45,133 nucleotides of DNA from Alphaproteobacteria bacterium. Its GTDB lineage: Bacteria > Pseudomonadota > Alphaproteobacteria > Acetobacterales > Acetobacteraceae. Of this stretch, positions 18,539 through 27,195 are shown piece by piece. Every line of letters starts with the position of its first letter. Position 1 is the stretch's first letter. The notes below the pieces were generated by a model. The model saw nothing but the letters and a program-made list of their open reading frames with translations. It had not been told where the DNA came from and searched no databases. The stretch covers positions 1-45,133 of the forward strand of contig VGDM01000020.1 of the NCBI GenBank assembly GCA_016869715.1, read 5' to 3'. A program made the translations under genes and the position numbers.

Positions 18539-19659
18539 CAGGCGCTCTCCTGCCAACCCGCCGGGGGCGCCGGCATGGAAAGTTTGAATAATGTGCGTCC
18601 GGGGCGGGAATCGCATTCGATCAACCCGCCAAGATCGGTCACCAGCTTCGCCACCAGTGCGAGGCCAAGCCCCTGCCCACCCCTTTTGGTGGAGACAAAG
18701 GGTTCAAACAGCGTCGCCTGAATGTCTTCGGGGATACCCGGCCCATTGTCGCGCACCGTCACCAGCAGCGGCAGATGCACCCTTTCGTTGGAGATGGGCA
18801 CCGCAATGCGCACGCCATGCTGATAGGCGGTGGACAGCACAATCTCGCCATGGATCGGGTCCACTGCCTCGGCGGAATTTTTCACCAAATTAAGGATGAT
18901 TTGGACCAGAATGTCGCGATTTCCCCAAATCGGCGGCAGCGACGGGTCATAGTCCTCAGACACCTTTAAATACGCGGCAAAGCCCGTTTGCGCAATGCGT
19001 CGCACATGATCCAGCACCTGATGGATATTCACCGGTCCCAATTCGACCGGGCGCTCGGAGAAGATGTCGAAGCGATCCACCAGGCCCCGGATCCGGTCCA
19101 CCTCATCCTGGATCAGCAGGCAAAGCTCCTTATCCGCCTCTGGCGCATGCTGTTCCAGCAATTGCGCGGCACCGCGAATGCCCGAAAGCGGGTTCTTCAC
19201 CTCATGCGCCAGCATTGCGGCCATGGCAGAAGCGCCACGCGCCGCGCCCCGAAAACTGAGTTGCCGGTCGAGCATTTGCGCGGTTGACCCATCCTGCAAG
19301 GTCAGCACCACAGCGCCCTCAATTTCATGCAAAGGTCCACCATGGACGGAAACACCGCGGCGATTGATGCGCGGGCTTTCAAGCAGCAGATCATAATCCG
19401 AAACCGGTGAGTCAAAGCGCCTGATCTGCGCCAATACGGCAAAGACACGGTTATCGGGCGGCAGGATGTCGCTCAGTTTCAACTGGCAGAGCGCGCCAGC
19501 GGAAAGCCCGAAGAATTGCTCGGCGGCGCCATTGGCAAAGGTGAAGCGGTCTTCCGCATTCAGCACCACCGCCGGCACGGGCAGGGCAGCCAGCACCATG
19601 GCGCTGTCAAGTCGCGGCATGCTGCGATTGGTGCTGCCAAGGCTTGCGCGCGCATTCAT
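18538..19659 (-). CDS. ntrB: nitrogen regulation sensor kinase NtrB (NR(II))
   Basis: This 373-residue soluble histidine kinase/phosphatase is controlled by PII. The N-terminal PAS domain (about 18-125) is followed by HisKA with His152 in [20 protein letters not shown]. The HATPase domain has [19 protein letters not shown] and [14 protein letters not shown]. No membrane segment is present, as expected for NtrB. It phosphorylates NtrC under nitrogen limitation. The start overlaps the dusB stop by four bases, and its own stop is shared with the ntrC start, so dusB, ntrB and ntrC form a tightly coupled unit. Confidence 0.95.
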   Translation of the reverse strand: MNARASLGSTNRSMPRLDSAMVLAALPVPAVVLNAEDRFTFANGAAEQFFGLSAGALCQLKLSDILPPDNRVFAVLAQIRRFDSPVSDYDLLLESPRINRRGVSVHGGPLHEIEGAVVLTLQDGSTAQMLDRQLSFRGAARGASAMAAMLAHEVKNPLSGIRGAAQLLEQHAPEADKELCLLIQDEVDRIRGLVDRFDIFSERPVELGPVNIHQVLDHVRRIAQTGFAAYLKVSEDYDPSLPPIWGNRDILVQIILNLVKNSAEAVDPIHGEIVLSTAYQHGVRIAVPISNERVHLPLLVTVRDNGPGIPEDIQATLFEPFVSTKRGGQGLGLALVAKLVTDLGGLIECDSRPGRTLFKLSMPAPPAGWQESA

Positions 19660-20711
19660 GCCGCGATCCGCCCTTCCCCGGCTTCGTGGAAGGAATCCCG
19701 AACGGCGGTGACGCCTTTTTCGATCAGCGGGTCGAAAAAGCCATCAATCAGCGCCTGGACCGCTTCCGCCGTTACCGCGTGATTGACCGCGACGCGAAAC
19801 TCAGCTGAGCCCGGCAAGCCCTTGGAATACCAGGCGACGTGCTTGCGCGCGATGCGAATGCCAGGCTCCGTGCCGTGATGTCCCAGCATCAGCGCGTAAT
19901 GCTCCAACAGGATGCGCTTTTGCTCGGCGAGGCTCGGTTCCTCGACGCGGATGCCATGCATTAGATGGGCAGCGACCTGCCCGAGCAGCCATGGGCGGCC
20001 ATAGGCGCCGCGGCCAATCATCACGCCATCGGCGCGGGATTGGCGGAGCGCTTCCTCGGCATCCTCGATGGATAGGATATCGCCATTCGCAATTACAGGG
20101 ATTTGCACGGCTTCCTTCACGCGACGAATGAAAGCCCAATCGGCCTGGCCGGTGTAGAATTGCTGGCGCGTGCGGCCATGAATGGTGACCAGGCGAATGC
20201 CGCAAGCCTCTGCGATGCGGGCCAGATTGGGGGCATTCAGGCTGTTATGGTCCCAGCCCATGCGCATCTTGAGCGTGACAGGCACGGAAACGGCCTTGAC
20301 GGTGGCTTCCAGAATGCGGGCAGCGGCGATTTCATCGCGCATCAGCGCGCTGCCAGCACTCTGCCCCAGGGCGACTTTTTTGACGGGGCAGCCGAAATTG
20401 ATATCCACCACGGCAGCGCCGCGATCCACCACCAGCTTCGCGGCTTCCGCCATGGTTGTTGGGTCACAGCCGGCCAATTGGACTGAGGCCGGGCCGCCAA
20501 ACCCGTCCAGCTCCGCCATTTTTAGCGTCTGGCGGTTTTCCCGCACCATGGCCTGAGAGGCGATCATCTCAGACACCACCATGGGCGTGCCGAGGGAGCG
20601 CGCGAGGCGCCGGAAGGGCTGATCGGTCACGCCCGACATGGGGGCCAGGATGACAGGCGCGGAAATGGCCAAACCGCCAAGGTCAATCGGCTTCAGGAGA
20701 GGCAGACTCAT
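19656..20711 (-). CDS. dusB: tRNA-dihydrouridine synthase DusB (NifR3)
   Basis: This 351-residue FMN-dependent enzyme reduces specific uridines in the tRNA D-loop using NADPH. It has the TIM-barrel start APMSGVTDQPFRRLARSLG, the catalytic Cys108 in INFGCPVKKV, and the FMN/tRNA segments TLKMRMGWD, TIHGRTRQQFY and IANGDI. The location immediately upstream of ntrBC is the historic nifR3 arrangement of alphaproteobacteria. It is the first gene of the long minus-strand series. A sigma-70-like promoter can be read about 35-60 bases upstream. Confidence 0.96.
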   Translation of the reverse strand: MSLPLLKPIDLGGLAISAPVILAPMSGVTDQPFRRLARSLGTPMVVSEMIASQAMVRENRQTLKMAELDGFGGPASVQLAGCDPTTMAEAAKLVVDRGAAVVDINFGCPVKKVALGQSAGSALMRDEIAAARILEATVKAVSVPVTLKMRMGWDHNSLNAPNLARIAEACGIRLVTIHGRTRQQFYTGQADWAFIRRVKEAVQIPVIANGDILSIEDAEEALRQSRADGVMIGRGAYGRPWLLGQVAAHLMHGIRVEEPSLAEQKRILLEHYALMLGHHGTEPGIRIARKHVAWYSKGLPGSAEFRVAVNHAVTAEAVQALIDGFFDPLIEKGVTAVRDSFHEAGEGRIAA

Positions 20712-20744
20712 GCCGTGTGCACCAATTCTGCATTCAATTTATGC

Positions 20745-20773
20745 AAAATACCTGAAATCCTTTGCTAAGACAA
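20745..20773 (-). promoter_or_regulatory. candidate sigma-70 promoter for the dusB-ntr operon
   Basis: Reading the minus strand, TTGTCT (20773-20768) and TATTTT (20750-20745) are separated by exactly 17 bases, roughly 34 bases before the dusB ATG. This tract is markedly AT-richer than the coding flanks. Both hexamers keep four or more consensus positions. No sigma-54 -24/-12 element was seen here. Alternative -10 elements exist just downstream, around GCATAAATTG. Confidence 0.4.
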
Positions 20774-20790
20774 CTTCGTTCTGCCTGCGT

Positions 20791-20892
20791 CGCAGGATTC
20801 ATGCTGCGTGTCTGGGCAAGGTGACGGGAGGGTTTCGTTGGTTGGATGGTACGGCGCAGGATGCATGCCGCGCGACTGGGCAGGGTGACGGG
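20791..20892. repeat. imperfect 38-bp direct duplication between dusB and ispDF
   Basis: Copy A is 20791-20828 and copy B is 20855-20892. Both begin CGCAGGAT and end GGTGACGGG, and they agree at 33 of 38 positions with no gaps. The spacer is 26 bases. Copy B ends 28 bases before the ispDF start. It lies in a divergent intergenic region, so it may be a duplicated regulatory site or simply the remnant of a small tandem duplication. Confidence 0.7.
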
Positions 20893-20920
20893 CCAAGCCA
20901 TTCCATCTTATGCTAGAAGC

Positions 20921-22066
20921 ATGAAAACCGTGGCGCTTCTTCTCTCGGCCGGGCGTGGCAACCGCTTTGGCGCGGCGCAGCCCAAGCAATTCCTTCCCTT
21001 GCTGGGCCGGCCAGTGCTGCGCCATGCTGCGGAAGCGCTTTTGGCGGAAGGCCTGGTAGCCGCGTTGCAACCCGTAGCCCCCGCTGGCGATGAAGCCTTT
21101 GTCGCCGGGCTATTGCAGGGTCTGCCCTATTTGCCCGTTGTGGCTGGCGGAGCGGCACGGGAGGAGAGTGTGCGCGCCGGCTTGGCAGCCATTGCGGCGG
21201 AGGCGCCGGATCATGTTCTGGTGCATGATGCGGCGCGCCCCATCATTCCGAAGGGCACCATCCCTGCCCTGCTCGCTGCCCTGGAACAGCATCCCGGCGC
21301 CATCCCGGCCCAACCGGTGGCCGATACGCTGAAGCGCGCTGTCGGCGGCGTCATTGAGGCGACCGTGCCGCGTGAGGCGCTGTTTCGTGCACAAACCCCG
21401 CAGGCCTTTCGCTATGCTCCGCTTTGCGCGGCCCATGAAGCGCGCGCTGGGGCCGTAACGGACGATGCTTCATTGCTGGAGGCGCTCGGCCAAACGGTTG
21501 CCATTGTGCCGGGCAGTGAGCGTAACGTGAAAATCACCTGGCCCGAGGATCTTGCCCGCGTGGAAGCTGAAATGATGGCCCGCATGATGCCGCGCACCGG
21601 CACTGGCTTTGATGTGCATCGGCTTGTTGCGGGGCGCCCATTGATCTTGTGCGGCATCAATGTCCCACATGGTCTTGGTCTTGATGGACATTCCGATGCC
21701 GATGTTGGGCTGCATGCGCTATGTGACGCGATTTATGGCGCACTGGCGGAAGGCGATATCGGGCGTTGGTTCCCGCCCTCTCAGGCGGATTGGAAGGATG
21801 CCGAAAGTGCGGCCTTCCTGCGTCATGCGGCCGGTCGGGTTGCGGCGCGCGGCGGCGTTTTGGTGCATCTTGACGTAACCCTGATTTGCGAAAGGCCGAA
21901 AATCGCCCCGCATGCGGACGCCATGCGCGCGCGCATCGCTGATCTGGCCGATATGGATGTGGCGGCGGTCTCGGTCAAAGCCACTACGACGGAACGGCTT
22001 GGCTTTACCGGCCGTGGCGAGGGCATTGCGGCTCAGGCGGCGGCGACCATTCTGCTGCCGGCATGA
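20921..22066 (+). CDS. ispDF: bifunctional MEP cytidylyltransferase / MEcPP synthase IspDF
   Basis: This 381-residue fusion covers two steps of the non-mevalonate isoprenoid pathway. Residues 1 to about 220 are IspD, starting [19 protein letters not shown] with the CTP-binding glycine/arginine loop and VHDAARP later. From about 225 the IspF domain begins [10 protein letters not shown] with metal ligands Asp231 and His233, then [16 protein letters not shown] with His257, and ends with [16 protein letters not shown]. IspF zinc and CDP-binding motifs are complete. Fusion of IspD to IspF is common in alpha- and epsilonproteobacteria. The ATG at 20921 is selected because it starts the IspD Rossmann-like fold; the ORF upstream runs through the repeat region. 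Confidence 0.96.
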   Translation: MKTVALLLSAGRGNRFGAAQPKQFLPLLGRPVLRHAAEALLAEGLVAALQPVAPAGDEAFVAGLLQGLPYLPVVAGGAAREESVRAGLAAIAAEAPDHVLVHDAARPIIPKGTIPALLAALEQHPGAIPAQPVADTLKRAVGGVIEATVPREALFRAQTPQAFRYAPLCAAHEARAGAVTDDASLLEALGQTVAIVPGSERNVKITWPEDLARVEAEMMARMMPRTGTGFDVHRLVAGRPLILCGINVPHGLGLDGHSDADVGLHALCDAIYGALAEGDIGRWFPPSQADWKDAESAAFLRHAAGRVAARGGVLVHLDVTLICERPKIAPHADAMRARIADLADMDVAAVSVKATTTERLGFTGRGEGIAAQAAATILLPA

Positions 22067-22073
22067 AGCGGGG

Positions 22074-23408
22074 TCAGCCCAGGCCGAGCCCTTCTGCCGG
22101 CAGATTGGCAATCAGCGCCGCATAGGCCGAAGCTTCTTTCGGCTTACCAATCAGATAGCCCCGGGCGCTATTGCAGCCTTCCAGGATCAAGAGCCGCATC
22201 TGATCCGGGGTTTCCACCCCCTCAGCCGTCACGGCAATGCCAAGGCTGCGCCCAAGCCCGACCACCGAGCGCAGGATTGCCAGGCTTTGCGAGCTTTCCG
22301 GCAAATCCCGGATGAAGGACCGATCCACCTTCAGCCTATCAAAGGGGAAGGACCGCAACTGCGTCAGCGATGAATACCCCGTGCCGAAATCATCCATGGC
22401 AATGTGGCAGCCAAGCGCGCGGATAGCGGCCAATTGCGCCGGCGCATCACCACTCGCCGGCAGCAGCGCGGTTTCGGTCACTTCCAATTCCAGCCGGTTC
22501 GGGGCCAGTTCAGTTTCCTTGAGCGCCGTGCGCAGCGTGTCCAAAAGCCGCCCATCTTTGAATTGTGCTGGGGCGATATTGACCGCGACAGAGAGGGATT
22601 TTGGCCAGCGCGCCGCTGTGCGGCAGGCTTCCCGGATCACCCAATCGCCAATCCGCCCCATCAGACCAAGTTTTTCGGCCAATGGGAGGAAATCACCTGG
22701 AGGCACCAAGCCGGCCGCAGGATGACGCCAGCGGATCAGCGCCTCAAACCCTGTCAGCCGGCCGGTAGGCAAGGCGATAAGTGGCTGGTTATGCTGTTCA
22801 AATTGCTGGGCGAATACGGCGTGGCGCAGCGCCGCTTCGGCATTGCGCGGCGCCTTGGCGCGGGCATCCATATCGGCGCTGAAGCGGCACCAGCGCGGCG
22901 TCGCCGCTGCCTCCTGCTCCAGGCTGGAACGCGCGAGGCCGGCACAACGCAGCAGCAGGGATGCGTCATTGCCAACTTCCGGCGCCAGCACGGAGCCAAG
23001 CCGTGGCGTCACGGTGACGGTCTCCCCGAACACCAGATAGGGGTGCCCGAGCAAAGCGGTTAGGCGCTTCGCCATGGCTTCTGCCTGAAAGGCAGCGGAG
23101 CCATCTGATTGCAGAATTGCAAATTCATCGCCGGCAAGGCGTACGACCAGGTCTGTGCCCCGGATTACGGCGGAAAGCCGCCGCGCAGCAGCGCGCAACA
23201 ATTCTTCCTGCGCGGCATGGCCAAGATTGGTGGTGGTGTGGCGCACCCCGTCAAGATCGAGCATATACACTACGATACGCGCTGGGCGGCGCCCCGGCCT
23301 GACCAGAGCGGTGGCGACGCGGGCCGCGAACATGGCGAAATCGGCAAGGCCCGTGACCGTATCTAATCCGCCGCCGCCGGGCAGGCTATTGTTGCCCTGG
23401 ATCGCCAA
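22074..23408 (-). CDS. GGDEF/EAL cyclic-di-GMP protein, downstream part of an interrupted gene
   Basis: The 444-residue open part carries a GGDEF domain whose signature reads RLAGDEF (AGDEF at 92-96). An RGTD inhibitory-site motif lies exactly five residues before it. The complete EAL phosphodiesterase domain has EALIRW (222-227), NIAPAQF, EVTETALL, MDDFGTGYSS, KVDRSFI and AEGVE. The phosphodiesterase site therefore looks intact. The first possible start, a TTG at 23408, lies mid-sequence: the 24 codons before it (for example GLCFTIRHAGSGTWAL) read as the same protein, back to a TAA at 23481-23483 in the same frame. The segment beyond that stop continues in frame for at least 114 codons. The protein is either expressed by re-initiation, or the gene is inactive. 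It is convergent with ispDF, seven bases away. Confidence 0.85.
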   Translation of the reverse strand: MAIQGNNSLPGGGGLDTVTGLADFAMFAARVATALVRPGRRPARIVVYMLDLDGVRHTTTNLGHAAQEELLRAAARRLSAVIRGTDLVVRLAGDEFAILQSDGSAAFQAEAMAKRLTALLGHPYLVFGETVTVTPRLGSVLAPEVGNDASLLLRCAGLARSSLEQEAAATPRWCRFSADMDARAKAPRNAEAALRHAVFAQQFEQHNQPLIALPTGRLTGFEALIRWRHPAAGLVPPGDFLPLAEKLGLMGRIGDWVIREACRTAARWPKSLSVAVNIAPAQFKDGRLLDTLRTALKETELAPNRLELEVTETALLPASGDAPAQLAAIRALGCHIAMDDFGTGYSSLTQLRSFPFDRLKVDRSFIRDLPESSQSLAILRSVVGLGRSLGIAVTAEGVETPDQMRLLILEGCNSARGYLIGKPKEASAYAALIANLPAEGLGLG

Positions 23409-23480
23409 GGCCCAGGTACCGCTGCCGGCGTGGCGAATGGTGAAGCAAAGGCCCGGCGCGCCATCCAGGGTGACGTCCCG

Positions 23481-23825
23481 TTAACCCTCAACCGGGTTCC
23501 AGGTGGCGGCGGCGCAAGCCTGCACCAGGGCGGCAGCGGCTTTGGGTTCCAAACGGGGGCTGCTATCCAGCGGATCAGAAAGGCTGGAGAGGGGCGTGGC
23601 AGAACAGCGGCCCAGACCAAGCAGGCCAATCGCGGCTTGGCCAAGCGCGCGGATCTGCAGGCTGGTGTCAAAGGTCACGCGATTATCCACGAGGCTCAAC
23701 CACCCTAGGACCTGGCGTTTGGGGCTTACATGCCATCGCCTTTGCCCCATGGGTTCGGGCGGCAGGTAAAGCACAGTCTCATGCACTTCACTCCAGAACG
23801 GTTCCGCCTCAGGAAAAGCCAGCAA
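23481..23825 (-). pseudogene. N-terminal fragment of the interrupted cyclic-di-GMP gene
   Basis: This 114-codon open frame lies directly in frame with the GGDEF/EAL gene, separated from it by one TAA codon. It reads as ordinary protein, for example AEPFWSEVHETVLYLPPEP and WHVSPKRQVLGWLSLVDNR, and would form an N-terminal sensory or PAS-like region. I do not recognise the family. Its only usual start is a TTG at 23825 with a weak ribosome site. The frame stays open upstream to a TAG at 23928-23930 without an ATG or GTG, so the original start may also be lost. A sequencing error at 23481-23483 would explain the stop equally well. Confidence 0.6.
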
Positions 23826-24125
23826 GGCCAGGGCGGCTTCGTTCGCTGTAGGCGACGGAAGTGAAGGAAGGGTGGAGAGTGTTATCTGCTGCAGAAATAC
23901 ACGTAAAAGTGGATGTTCTTGTTTTGTCTATATAGGGGTTAAAATGCGTTGCGAAATGCGAAAAGAAATTCCCAAAAAAGAGGGCCACCCGACTGAGGTG
24001 GCCCTTAGGCAAGGTTGAGGAAGGCTAAGCTGCCAGGAGCGGGCTATCCCGCTACCAGACATGGGTGACCATGCATCAAGCGTGCCAAGATTTTTGGCAC
24101 CAGGGTTGCGCCAAGAATACTTTTA
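23826..24125. other. intergenic region between the thiolase and the cyclic-di-GMP gene
   Basis: These 300 bases separate two minus-strand genes. They hold the thiolase terminator (23974-24005) and a locally AT-rich stretch (about 23885-23980) that could supply the promoter of the interrupted cyclic-di-GMP gene. A short open frame crossing the terminator hairpin is not supported as a gene. No tRNA or small-RNA signature beyond the hairpin was recognised. Confidence 0.5.
23974..24005 (-). terminator. rho-independent terminator after the thiolase gene
   Basis: A perfect nine-base stem (AGGGCCACC at 23981-23989 with GGTGGCCCT at 23997-24005) encloses a seven-base loop. On the minus strand it is followed by CTTTTTTGGG. 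The T-run is present only in that direction, so it ends transcription of the thiolase gene 120 bases upstream on the same strand. Confidence 0.85.
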
Positions 24126-25298
24126 TCAGCCAGCACGCTCCAAAATTGAGACATAATTCGCCACCGCCGCGCCGCCCATATTGAAGACACCCGCCAAATC
24201 GGCACGCGGAAGTTGCATCGCACCCGCCTGGCCGCAAAGCTGCATCGCCGCCAGCACATGCATGGAAACGCCAGTGGCGCCAATCGGATGGCCCTTGGCC
24301 TTCAGCCCGCCCGAGCGGTTCACCGGCAGCTTGCCGCCTGCCGCTGTCCAGCCTTCCAGGGCGGCGCGGCCGCCCTTGCCTTCGGGGGCAAGCCCCATCG
24401 CTTCGTATTCAATGAGCTCGGCGATGGTGAAGCAGTCATGGGTCTCCACAAAGGAAAGGTCACCCACGCCCACCCCGGCCTGTTCATAGGCGCGCTGCCA
24501 GGCAGCCCGGGCACCGTCAAAGCGGATGATATCGCGCACCGCGATGGGCAGGTATTCATTCACCTGCACGGCGGCGCGGAAGCGGATGGATTTGCCCATG
24601 GTTTTCGCCGTTTCGGCATCGGCCAGCACCAGGGCCGCTGCGCCATCGGACACCAGAGAGCAATCGGTGCGCTTCAAGGGCCGTGCCACATAGGGGTTCT
24701 TCTCACTCTCGTTCCGACAGAAATCGAAGCCGAAATCCTTGCGCATCTGCGCCCAGGGATTGTCCACGCCATTCTTGTGGTTCTTGGACGCAATCATCGC
24801 GAGTGCATCGGATTGATCGCCATGGCGCTGGAAATAGGCTTCCGCAATGCGGCCAAATACGCCGGCAAAGCCGCCTTCAATGTCCGATTCCGTCTTGCGA
24901 TAGGAAGCGGTCAGCAGAATCTCGCCAATCTTGGGGCCGGGGGTCGCGGTCATTTTCTCGGCACCCACCACCAGCGCGAAGCGCCCGCGCCCGGCGGCGA
25001 TGAAATCCCGCGCGCCATGAATGGCAGCACTTCCCGTGGCGCACGCGTTTTCATAGCGCGTGATGGGGCGGAAGCGCATTTCCGGCACGCTTTGCAACAG
25101 CAGCGAGGCCGGGAAGCCCTGGGGCGTAAAACCCTCACCAAAAATGCCGACAAAGCCGGCATCAATTTCGGTGGGAGAAATGCCGGCATCCTCAATCGCG
25201 GCGCGGGCGACACGGGCGATCAGGCTTTCCAGATCGGGTTCGCCTTCAAGCTTGCCAAAGGGGCTGTGTGCCCAGCCGATGATTGCAGCTTCGGTCAT
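24126..25298 (-). CDS. thiolase family protein (SCP2/acetyl-CoA acetyltransferase-like)
   Basis: This 390-residue thiolase-fold enzyme has the nucleophile Cys86 in NACATGSAAIHGA, His287 in VETHDCFTIAE and the C-terminal HPIGATG loop with His337. The C-terminal catalytic cysteine block of degradative thiolases (CxGGGxG) is changed to FNMGGAAV. With the HDCFTIAE form, this places it in the SCP2-thiolase/lipid-transfer group, whose members often act with a small OB-fold DUF35 partner. No such partner is adjacent. Its role would be CoA-ester condensation or cleavage in fatty or sterol-type acid metabolism. It lies 64 bases downstream of a TctC-type gene on the same strand and has its own terminator. 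Confidence 0.85.
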   Translation of the reverse strand: MTEAAIIGWAHSPFGKLEGEPDLESLIARVARAAIEDAGISPTEIDAGFVGIFGEGFTPQGFPASLLLQSVPEMRFRPITRYENACATGSAAIHGARDFIAAGRGRFALVVGAEKMTATPGPKIGEILLTASYRKTESDIEGGFAGVFGRIAEAYFQRHGDQSDALAMIASKNHKNGVDNPWAQMRKDFGFDFCRNESEKNPYVARPLKRTDCSLVSDGAAALVLADAETAKTMGKSIRFRAAVQVNEYLPIAVRDIIRFDGARAAWQRAYEQAGVGVGDLSFVETHDCFTIAELIEYEAMGLAPEGKGGRAALEGWTAAGGKLPVNRSGGLKAKGHPIGATGVSMHVLAAMQLCGQAGAMQLPRADLAGVFNMGGAAVANYVSILERAG

Positions 25299-25362
25299 GA
25301 TGGGTTCTCCGGTTTATGTGGCTTATGCCAGAGTGGGCCGGCCTTGTAATGCAAGGCGCGGC

Positions 25363-26334
25363 TTATTCCGGGTCAATACCAGCCGCGCGCAGAATGCGGG
25401 TGTATTTCTCGACGGCTTCGCGCACGAAGGTCATGACCTGCGCATTGGTTTCAAAACCGGGTCGCGGCGTCACCCCGGCTGTGTCGTTCAGGCGGGTGGC
25501 GGTTTGCTGGACCGCCTGGCGGAAGGCGGCGCCAAGCGTCGCCACGGCCTCAGGCGGCGTGCCCCTGGGTGCGACCACCGGGAAAAATTCCTCAAACACC
25601 ACGCCGGGCAGGCCCGCTTCCGGCGCGTTTGGCAGATCGGGCAGCGCTGGGCTGCGGTGGTCCGACAAGACCGCCAGGGCGCGCAGATTGCCGCCGCGCA
25701 CCTGCCCAAGGGATGAGGCCATGGTCGGCGTGCCGAAATGCGCCTCGCCCGAGACCATCGCCGCAACGCCGGGTCCACCACCACGGTAATGCACGGTCTC
25801 CACCTGCACATTCATCAGGTTCATGAACAAAAGCCCGCCGATATGCGGACCGCTGCCAATCCCCGCCGAGGCATAGTTGAAGCGCCCCGGATTGGCGCGG
25901 AGTAGGGCCACGAATTCCTGTGCCGTGCGCGCTTCCACGCGGGGATTGACCACCAAAAGATGCGGCGAAAAGCCCACAATCGCAATGCCTTCGAAATCTG
26001 TCACGGTGTTATAGGGCATGCGGGAGACCATGGCCGGCACGGGGGCGAGCGAGCTATTGATCAAAAGCGTATAGCCATCCGCCGGGGCGCGTGCCGCGGC
26101 TTCGGACCCGATCACGCTGCCGGCGCCAGCGCGGTTTTCGACAATCATGGGTTGGCCGAGGATCTGGCCCACGGCCTCAGCCAGGATGCGGCCAACAATG
26201 TCATTGGAACCGCCTGGCGCGGCGGCCACGATCAGGCGGATGGGTCGCGTAGGGCGCCAGGCGCCCTGCGCACGCAGGATGCTGGGGGCGAGGCCGGCCG
26301 AAAGGGCGAGGCCGAAGGCTGTTCTGCGCTGCAT
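25363..26334 (-). CDS. TctC/Bug-family periplasmic substrate-binding protein
   Basis: This 323-residue tripartite-tricarboxylate-transporter binding protein would capture an organic acid or amide in the periplasm. An N-terminal export signal is present (RR at positions 3-4, hydrophobic core, LRAQG cleavage region). Family landmarks follow: RPIRLIVAAAPGGSNDI, the VENRAGAGSVIG ligand loop and ADGYTLLIN. The ATG at 26334 is chosen because it begins the signal peptide; the ORF extends 56 codons upstream without conserved features. No TctA or TctB membrane gene is nearby, as is common for the many orphan Bug proteins of Acetobacteraceae and Burkholderiales. The thiolase downstream may be its metabolic partner. 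Confidence 0.9.
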   Translation of the reverse strand: MQRRTAFGLALSAGLAPSILRAQGAWRPTRPIRLIVAAAPGGSNDIVGRILAEAVGQILGQPMIVENRAGAGSVIGSEAAARAPADGYTLLINSSLAPVPAMVSRMPYNTVTDFEGIAIVGFSPHLLVVNPRVEARTAQEFVALLRANPGRFNYASAGIGSGPHIGGLLFMNLMNVQVETVHYRGGGPGVAAMVSGEAHFGTPTMASSLGQVRGGNLRALAVLSDHRSPALPDLPNAPEAGLPGVVFEEFFPVVAPRGTPPEAVATLGAAFRQAVQQTATRLNDTAGVTPRPGFETNAQVMTFVREAVEKYTRILRAAGIDPE

Positions 26335-26518
26335 TATGATTTGTCTTCCTCCTTCGTTATTTGCTTTTGCTTGGATCCGCCAATTCGTCAGAAACGAAGC
26401 GGCCAGGCTCGTCTCTCCCGGTAAGTGACAAAACGCTATCAGACATTGTTGCCCACGCGAAGCCGGTTTGCGAGTGGCCCATAACGCGCAAAGGGCCCAC
26501 ATGTTTTTGCGCTTGGGT

Positions 26519-27148
26519 TCAGCCGATGGGCTTCAGCAGAGGACCGGCAGGACGGCCCTCTGCCGCGGCTTCTTCCAACGCAATTTCGGCGGCGGCGATG
26601 GCCAAATAACTGGAAATGGCGTCATCAAGCGCCACGCTTGTGAGCCCACCAGGCGCCCCAGGTTGGGGCAGGCCAGCTTCAAGCTGTGCCCCCTGCAGCA
26701 GGATCGCGGCATGCGCTTCAAGCAGGATTTCAATGGCAGTGAAATTAGGCGGCGCCTCCTCGGCCATGATCGCGATGCCATCCGCCAGATCGCCCACACG
26801 ATAGGCTTTGCCCTGAAATACCGCGCCCTGATCGGGCAGCAGCAGCAAATCCTCCTTGGGCGCCATGGTCCCAAGCACGCCGGGCAATACGCGAAAGATC
26901 GGCCCGCGATAGGGGATTTGCCGAATGCCAAGCACGCGCTGGAAGGGCGCGACGCCCGGTCTTACGGCAAGCAGCAGCTTGCCAGGGCCAAGCTTGGCGG
27001 CCAGCCTATCGACGCGCGTGGTCATTACCCGCGTCTCCGCCGCCATGCCCTTCATCGCGGCCTCGCCCTTTGCCCCCTTTCCCATGGCTTTATAGACGCT
27101 GAGGCCCAGGGCGCGAAAGCCCCGGCCAGACGCCGCGGCACGCGGCAT
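26519..27148 (-). CDS. hypothetical protein, unrecognised family
   Basis: This 209-residue protein, taken from the ATG at 27148, has no family that I recognise. It has a basic N-terminal third (KAMGKGAKGEAAMKGM) and then a beta-rich middle (GKLLLAVRPGVAPFQRVLGI, GPIFRVLPGVLG). The C-terminal helical, Ala/Glu-rich part is YLAIAAAEIALEEAAAEGRP. No signal peptide or membrane helix is evident. The frame stays open 45 codons upstream, but that part would overlap the divergent GntR gene. Composition matches its neighbours, and the shadow frames across it are less protein-like. It lies 184 bases upstream of the TctC gene on the same strand. Confidence 0.6.
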   Translation of the reverse strand: MPRAAASGRGFRALGLSVYKAMGKGAKGEAAMKGMAAETRVMTTRVDRLAAKLGPGKLLLAVRPGVAPFQRVLGIRQIPYRGPIFRVLPGVLGTMAPKEDLLLLPDQGAVFQGKAYRVGDLADGIAIMAEEAPPNFTAIEILLEAHAAILLQGAQLEAGLPQPGAPGGLTSVALDDAISSYLAIAAAEIALEEAAAEGRPAGPLLKPIG

Positions 27149-27195
27149 GCTGAGTAAGTCCCGAAAACCCCAGTCTTTGACGGACGCCGCACCCA

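Noticed and set aside
20638..20916. A plus-strand ORF covering the dusB start and the duplicated 38-mers
   Set aside because: It mostly overlaps dusB on the other strand and the repeat; no protein-like pattern.
20921..22066. IspD-IspF fusion as a novel gene fusion
   Set aside because: The fusion is well known in alphaproteobacteria and some other groups.
23363..23671. A 102-codon minus-strand frame bridging the TAA in the cyclic-di-GMP gene
   Set aside because: It lies in another frame, with Pro/Arg/Ala-rich shadow composition; the in-frame continuation of the real gene explains the region better than a frameshift into it.
23809..24012. A 67-codon minus-strand ORF upstream of the cyclic-di-GMP gene
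   Set aside because: It runs through the thiolase terminator hairpin and has no family features.
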